NCBI GenBank assembly: GCA_020629335.1
Contig: JAHDDN010000052.1
Span: 1-19,653 of the forward strand
Length of the DNA: 19,653 bases
Source: Chitinophagales bacterium
GTDB taxonomy: Bacteria > Bacteroidota > Bacteroidia > Chitinophagales > UBA2359
Direction of reading: 5' to 3'
Positions 16,608-19,653 of the stretch are shown piece by piece (the first letter of the stretch is position 1; every line of letters starts with the position of its first letter). The notes beneath the pieces are model-generated. The model ran no database searches, was not told the DNA's origin, and saw only the letters and a program-made list of their open reading frames with translations. Made by a program: the position numbers and the translations under genes.

Positions 16608-18032
16608 TTAGGCGTCACTGCTATGATTTGGGACATGCCCAACAGCCCCATAAAAAGCTAAATACAAATAACAGATGATAGGGAGTATAAAAGACATTTG
16701 TAAGCCCCAACTACTATCTGCTATTAAGCCCTGTAGTGGAGGAATAATAGCACCACCACCAACCATCATGACTAGTAGAGAAGAACCCTGACTGGTGTAT
16801 TTACCTAAATCATGAATGGCTAAGGTAAAGATGTTAGACCACATCACTGAATTAAATAATCCAATCCCAATCACTGCCCAGAAGGCAACAGAGCCAGTAC
16901 CAAAAGCAGTCACTAAAAGTAAGGCAATGACTACTAAGGAGAAGATGAATAGCATCCGCCCTGCATGAGACTTACCCATATAAAAGGCTAAGAAATTAAG
17001 CGCAATCAAGCCCAAATACATCATCATTTTAGCAGGCGCTAAAAACTCCATATAAAACTGTCCGTCATCATTTTTGATGGAAGTAATCATATAGATGATA
17101 AATAAGGTAGCCAAAGTACTGCCCAACATATAAAGCATCTTTTTGCCTTGACTACCAATCTCACTCAAAGAGATGGCCCCACAAAATCGCCCAATCATCA
17201 AGCCACCCCAATAATAAGATAGATAAGCACCTGCTTCGGCTTCCTCCATACCCATAATATGCGGCAAGCCTGCAAAACTAATAATGTAAGAACCAATGGA
17301 TACTTCCGCCCCTACATACATAAAGATCGCAATCATTCCCAAACTAAGGTGCCTAAATTTCAGTGCCCCTAATCCTTTTTCTATTTGCTCATCATTCGTA
17401 AAAGGTGGTAGCTTAGAAAAACCTATGACTGTTACCAACAAAAAGAATATACAACCATAAATAATGTAGGGCAACTTAACTGACTCAATGGTTACCACAC
17501 CACTACTAAATACCTTATAGATGAGCAAAGCCCCAACGATAGGAGCCAAGGTCGTCCCCAAAGAATTAAACGCCTGCGCCAAATTCAATCGACTGGAAGC
17601 GGTTTCTGGTGTTCCCATGATAGCGGCATAAGGATTGGCCGCAATTTGCAATATCGTGACACCTGTAGCCAGGATAAATAAAGCCCCCAAAAACAAGATA
17701 TACATTTGAAACTCTGCGGCTGGATAAAACATACAGCAACCAACTCCCATGATGCCAAGTCCAATCATCATCGCCTTTTTATAGCCAATCCGATTAATAG
17801 GATCTCCACTACTAATAGAGATCAAATAATAAATCATAGAAATGATAAAGAATGCTCCAAAGAAAGCAAACTGTACCAATGCTGCTTGGAAGTAAGATAA
17901 TTCAAATATCCCCTTTAAGTAAGGAATTAGTACGTCATTCATTACTGTAATAAAGCCCCACATAAAGAAGAGTGTGGTCAGTGTACTGAATGCCGTTGTA
18001 TAGGATGGCGTTTGAGTGGAATTGTTTGTCAT
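16608..18032 (-). CDS. nagP: Sugar MFS transporter, FucP/NagP family (probable N-acetylglucosamine permease)
   Basis: Inner-membrane major-facilitator permease of 474 residues with about 12 hydrophobic segments. FucP-type signatures are LTTLFFMWGFITVMNDVLIP near the N terminus, ILQIAANPYAAIMGTPETAS with SRLNLAQAFNSLGT, and GLFNSVMWSNIFTLAI and GGGAIIPPLQG in the C-terminal half. In Bacteroidota and marine proteobacteria, NagP-type members import N-acetylglucosamine. The neighbouring GH20 gene supports that substrate, although fucose or glucose transport cannot be excluded from sequence. It is first in a two-gene operon with the hexosaminidase. The start at 18032 gives a short polar N terminus before the first membrane segment. 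A possible promoter lies 40 bp upstream. Confidence 0.85.
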   Translation of the reverse strand: MTNNSTQTPSYTTAFSTLTTLFFMWGFITVMNDVLIPYLKGIFELSYFQAALVQFAFFGAFFIISMIYYLISISSGDPINRIGYKKAMMIGLGIMGVGCCMFYPAAEFQMYILFLGALFILATGVTILQIAANPYAAIMGTPETASSRLNLAQAFNSLGTTLAPIVGALLIYKVFSSGVVTIESVKLPYIIYGCIFFLLVTVIGFSKLPPFTNDEQIEKGLGALKFRHLSLGMIAIFMYVGAEVSIGSYIISFAGLPHIMGMEEAEAGAYLSYYWGGLMIGRFCGAISLSEIGSQGKKMLYMLGSTLATLFIIYMITSIKNDDGQFYMEFLAPAKMMMYLGLIALNFLAFYMGKSHAGRMLFIFSLVVIALLLVTAFGTGSVAFWAVIGIGLFNSVMWSNIFTLAIHDLGKYTSQGSSLLVMMVGGGAIIPPLQGLIADSSWGLQMSFILPIICYLYLAFYGAVGHVPNHSSDA

Positions 18033-18071
18033 TACGAATATATAGTGGTTAGAAAAGCATATAGGTCGTAG

Positions 18072-18103
18072 TAAATTTACACATTAATTATTGATATGAC
18101 AAA
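18072..18103 (-). promoter_or_regulatory. Possible promoter of the permease-hexosaminidase operon
   Basis: On the minus strand, TTTG (18100-18103) is followed after 20 nt by TAAATTTA (18072-18079). This matches the Bacteroidota -33/-7 arrangement except for the last base of the -7 box. The start codon is 40 bp downstream. Confidence 0.4.
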
Positions 18104-18218
18104 AGCCTATTTGATTTTGTAGATGTCAGATCGCTTTGCTGTCAGATGAGAGATTTTTTAGTCCATAGTTTTCAGTCGATGGTCGATAGCTTTTTTAGTT
18201 TTATTATTCAGCGCCGAA

Positions 18219-18295
18219 GAAATGACATATCTCCTAATCAGATAGCTCGAAAGGTGAAAAATTGAAAAGCTCATCTAAACAAGATATGTCATTTC
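18219..18295 (-). repeat. 77-bp palindromic element, copy 2 (inverted)
   Basis: Same 14-bp termini and same 77-bp length as 4628-4704, in the opposite orientation. Interior matches include ATCTAAACA beside one end and CCT beside the other. The stem may extend outward here, since CCGAA on the left flank can pair with TTCGG on the right flank. It lies between the permease start and GC-rich copy D. Confidence 0.8.
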
Positions 18296-18301
18296 GCTTT
18301 C

Positions 18302-18335
18302 GGTTAAAACTTTTCAAGGTTCATCAGTTTTAACC
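18302..18335. other. Perfect 9-bp hairpin
   Basis: GGTTAAAAC (18302-18310) pairs with GTTTTAACC (18327-18335) around a 16-nt loop, just after the 77-bp element. A TTATTATT stretch follows. It is terminator-like, but no gene obviously ends here. Confidence 0.4.
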
Positions 18336-18344
18336 TTATTATTA

Positions 18345-18585
18345 TGGGCTTCCTCCTGCGCTCACAAAGGCAAGTACATAGCACAGCCAAAATATTTATC
18401 ATTCATCATTATGCATTACGCATTGCAAGCGAAGCGCAGCAGTCGGGCTGTCCGTTCTTATGTGGCTATGTGTCCGCTACTCCACTAAGGCATACTTGTC
18501 TGCCTTTCAGGCCAGCCTGCGTCTGCCTAAGTTCCGTAAGCTACTTCTTGACACCCCATACCACTTCCATCCCTAAGCCGTAGGG
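18345..18585 (-). repeat. GC-rich dispersed intergenic repeat, copy D
   Basis: Same orientation as copy C. It begins GGGCTTCCTCCTGCGCTC and ends at CCATCCCTAAGCCG. The variable hairpin segment GCAAGCGAAGCGCAGCAG matches copy A exactly. The CTGCCTTTCAGGCCAG hairpin differs from copy C at its loop-closing pair (C-G there, T-G here). Confidence 0.8.
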
Positions 18586-18681
18586 TGTTCAAAATGCCAC
18601 AGTAAAGTTGCGACCCATTTCTATCTGGTCAAAGCAATTAAAATATCACCCTTTATGCAGTAAACAGGAGACTAAATCTGC

Positions 18682-18789
18682 ATGTTTACAATAGTTATTA
18701 GGATATTATTTACTATATTTGGCCTTGTGAAGTATGTGGTAGGAAAGTTACACACAACTAAGAAAAAAGAACAAAATGAAATCAACTAA
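18682..18789 (+). CDS. Possible 35-residue membrane peptide
   Basis: ATG-initiated ORF with a hydrophobic stretch (IVIRILFTIFGLVKYVV) and a basic, polar tail ([10 protein letters not shown]). It overlaps the next small ORF by 14 bp, as in translational coupling. No family recognised. A TATATTTG box (18714-18721) inside it could instead be a promoter for the downstream genes, in which case this ORF is not real. Confidence 0.3.
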   Translation: MFTIVIRILFTIFGLVKYVVGKLHTTKKKEQNEIN

Positions 18790-18889
18790 AAGAGACTATG
18801 GCGTTTTTATTATTGAGGCATTGGGAAGTGCGTTTGTTAATACCGTCGTTCGCTCTGATTACACTCTATTAAGTAGATTTGAAAAATAA
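18776..18889 (+). CDS. Possible 37-residue protein upstream of the SEC-C gene
   Basis: ORF beginning [20 protein letters not shown] and ending LLSRFEK, with its stop 4 bp before the ATG of the SEC-C gene. It is soluble-looking with a short hydrophobic core (VFIIEAL). No family recognised. It could be a small gene or the N-terminal stub of a truncated gene. The tight packing with both neighbours is the main support. Confidence 0.35.
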   Translation: MKSTKRDYGVFIIEALGSAFVNTVVRSDYTLLSRFEK

Positions 18890-18893
18890 AAAA

Positions 18894-19379
18894 ATGCAAG
18901 AACTATATATTCCAAGAAGAAAATATATTGAGCCAATAGAAAAAATTGGTAATTGTCCAGATTGCGATGAATTATTGGTAGCAGAAAAAAGTATGATTGT
19001 ACTTTATGGAAAATCAGATGTTGATGAAGGAGAGTTTATCACTAATGTTTCTGGCAGTCATTTTTGCCCTAATTGCCCAGTTGTTGTGTTTGAAAAAGAA
19101 ACGATTGAACGTGCTGTTGAGTCAAGCTTAAGAATGGATAAATGGTTTAATTATAGTATTATGGGCCTTGTAGACTTAGAGGCAGTTCCAGAAGAAAAAA
19201 GAGATTTAGAACTTGGAGCAGAGGGAAATCCTATTCCTCTTGTAGATTTTATACCTAATCCATCTATAGAAAAATATAGATCATCACGTCATGCTCAAAA
19301 TCCATTTGGTAGAAAAGTAGGTAGAAATGAGCCTTGTCCCTGTGGTAGTGGTAAAAAATATAAAAAATGCTGTTTGTAA
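18894..19379 (+). CDS. Zinc-ribbon and SEC-C motif protein
   Basis: Small cytoplasmic protein of 161 residues. Start 18894 ([17 protein letters not shown]) is preferred to an in-frame TTG at 18879. The N-terminal part has two CxxC knuckles, NCPDCDE and HFCPNCP, likely one zinc ribbon. The C terminus is a canonical SEC-C motif ([18 protein letters not shown]), the zinc-binding module found at the end of SecA and in many unrelated bacterial proteins. The middle is acidic and has no recognised fold. SEC-C mediates metal-dependent protein or ribosome contacts in SecA; the function here is unknown. It is packed between a tiny ORF and an orphan toxin fragment in a distinctly AT-rich stretch. Confidence 0.75.
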   Translation: MQELYIPRRKYIEPIEKIGNCPDCDELLVAEKSMIVLYGKSDVDEGEFITNVSGSHFCPNCPVVVFEKETIERAVESSLRMDKWFNYSIMGLVDLEAVPEEKRDLELGAEGNPIPLVDFIPNPSIEKYRSSRHAQNPFGRKVGRNEPCPCGSGKKYKKCCL

Positions 19380-19523
19380 TTTGAAATAGAATCATATTCA
19401 TTTTATGGGGAATCGACTTCTCAAAATGAAAAAGAAATATTGTTTAAAAGTAAATCAGTATTCGAAGTTTTAGATGTTGATGAGTCTGATCGGATTACGC
19501 AAATAATTTTAGAAGAAAAATAG
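19380..19523 (+). pseudogene. Orphan C-terminal tip of an ADP-ribosyltransferase (ART) toxin-like protein
   Basis: A 47-codon open stretch begins directly after the SEC-C stop codon, in the same frame, and has no start codon. Its translation includes YGESTSQNEKEILFKSKSVF and ends ITQIILEEK. This resembles the last strands of ADP-ribosyltransferase exoenzyme-type toxin domains, where an E-x-E catalytic motif (here EKE) precedes I/V-L-F and a final beta hairpin. Only the last third of such a domain is present; the Arg and Ser-Thr-Ser regions are missing, so it cannot be active. It may be a displaced toxin tip left by recombination in a polymorphic-toxin locus. The assignment is by eye. Confidence 0.5.
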
Positions 19524-19530
19524 CAAACAG

Positions 19531-19653
19531 ATGAGTGATATAAGATATTTAATAGAACAAAGTAATGATTTTTCAAAAAATGAAATTATCTCAATTTCTG
19601 AGCAATTTTTTGCATTATTTTATTTAGACAGAGATAAATTAAATAAATCATTT
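19531..19653 (+). CDS. Hypothetical protein, N-terminal 41 residues (runs off the window)
   Basis: Starts MSDIRYLIEQSNDFSKNEII 7 bp after the toxin-like fragment and is open to the window end. It is hydrophilic with Phe-rich SEQFFALFYLDRD. No family recognised. Its position right after a toxin C-terminal tip is where an immunity gene would lie; that is inference from context only. Confidence 0.5.
   Translation, partial: MSDIRYLIEQSNDFSKNEIISISEQFFALFYLDRDKLNKSF

Noticed and set aside
18894..19523. A single SEC-C/ART fusion protein made by stop-codon readthrough
   Set aside because: The frame agrees, but one in three frames would by chance, the TAA stop is plain, and the ART part lacks most catalytic regions. 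Kept as two features.

Overview
The window looks like chromosomal DNA of a marine-type Bacteroidota, most likely a Saprospiraceae-like lineage. The support is: AT-rich genes with signal peptides ending in A-Q, a type IX secretion (T9SS) C-terminal sorting domain, a Bacteroidota-style RecO, a FucP/NagP-type sugar permease beside a secreted GH20 hexosaminidase, scarce Shine-Dalgarno sites, and a few TAnnTTTG promoter boxes. The family-level placement is inference; the phylum is much firmer.

Layout, left to right. 1-418: a GC-rich dispersed repeat (copy A), then AT-rich inverted and direct repeats. 419-6757, all minus strand: a secreted S9D-like glutamyl endopeptidase, a cryptochrome/photolyase-family protein and glutaminyl-tRNA synthetase (glnS); between the last two lie a 77-bp inverted-repeat element and GC-rich copy B. 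7000-9165 (minus): a secreted ELWxxDGT-repeat protein with four Ca-binding-like Asp-rich repeats and a T9SS tail. 9347-10375 (plus): a GH113-like glycosidase, closed by a strong hairpin terminator. 10376-10824: no gene, but structured DNA. 10825-12243 (minus): a WGR-domain beta-propeller protein. 12244-12934: no gene; GC-rich copy C, a ~166-nt imperfect palindrome and a terminator. 12935-13204 (minus): tRNA-Pro(TGG) and tRNA-Ser(GCT). 13294-14022 (minus): recO. 14105-14320: nine 24-bp tandem repeats. 14321-18032 (minus): a beta-N-acetylhexosaminidase and sugar permease operon. 18033-18681: no gene; the second 77-bp element (inverted) and GC-rich copy D. 18682-19653 (plus): a compact AT-rich run of small ORFs, a zinc-ribbon/SEC-C protein, the orphan C-terminal tip of an apparent ADP-ribosyltransferase toxin, and a gene running off the window.

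The genes are mostly housekeeping (glnS, recO, tRNAs) or secreted nutrient-degrading functions. Permease plus GH20 is a coherent N-acetylglucosamine/chitooligosaccharide module. The unusual content is between genes: at least five repeat classes occupy nearly every long intergenic gap. These are the GC-rich ~235-bp element (4 copies), the 77-bp element with 14-bp terminal inverted repeats (2 copies), ACCARTTAA-type AT repeats touching or close to three stop codons, an 18-nt motif used three times, and large unique palindromes. The right edge looks like a polymorphic-toxin remnant cluster. No transposase, integrase, CRISPR array or reverse transcriptase is present.
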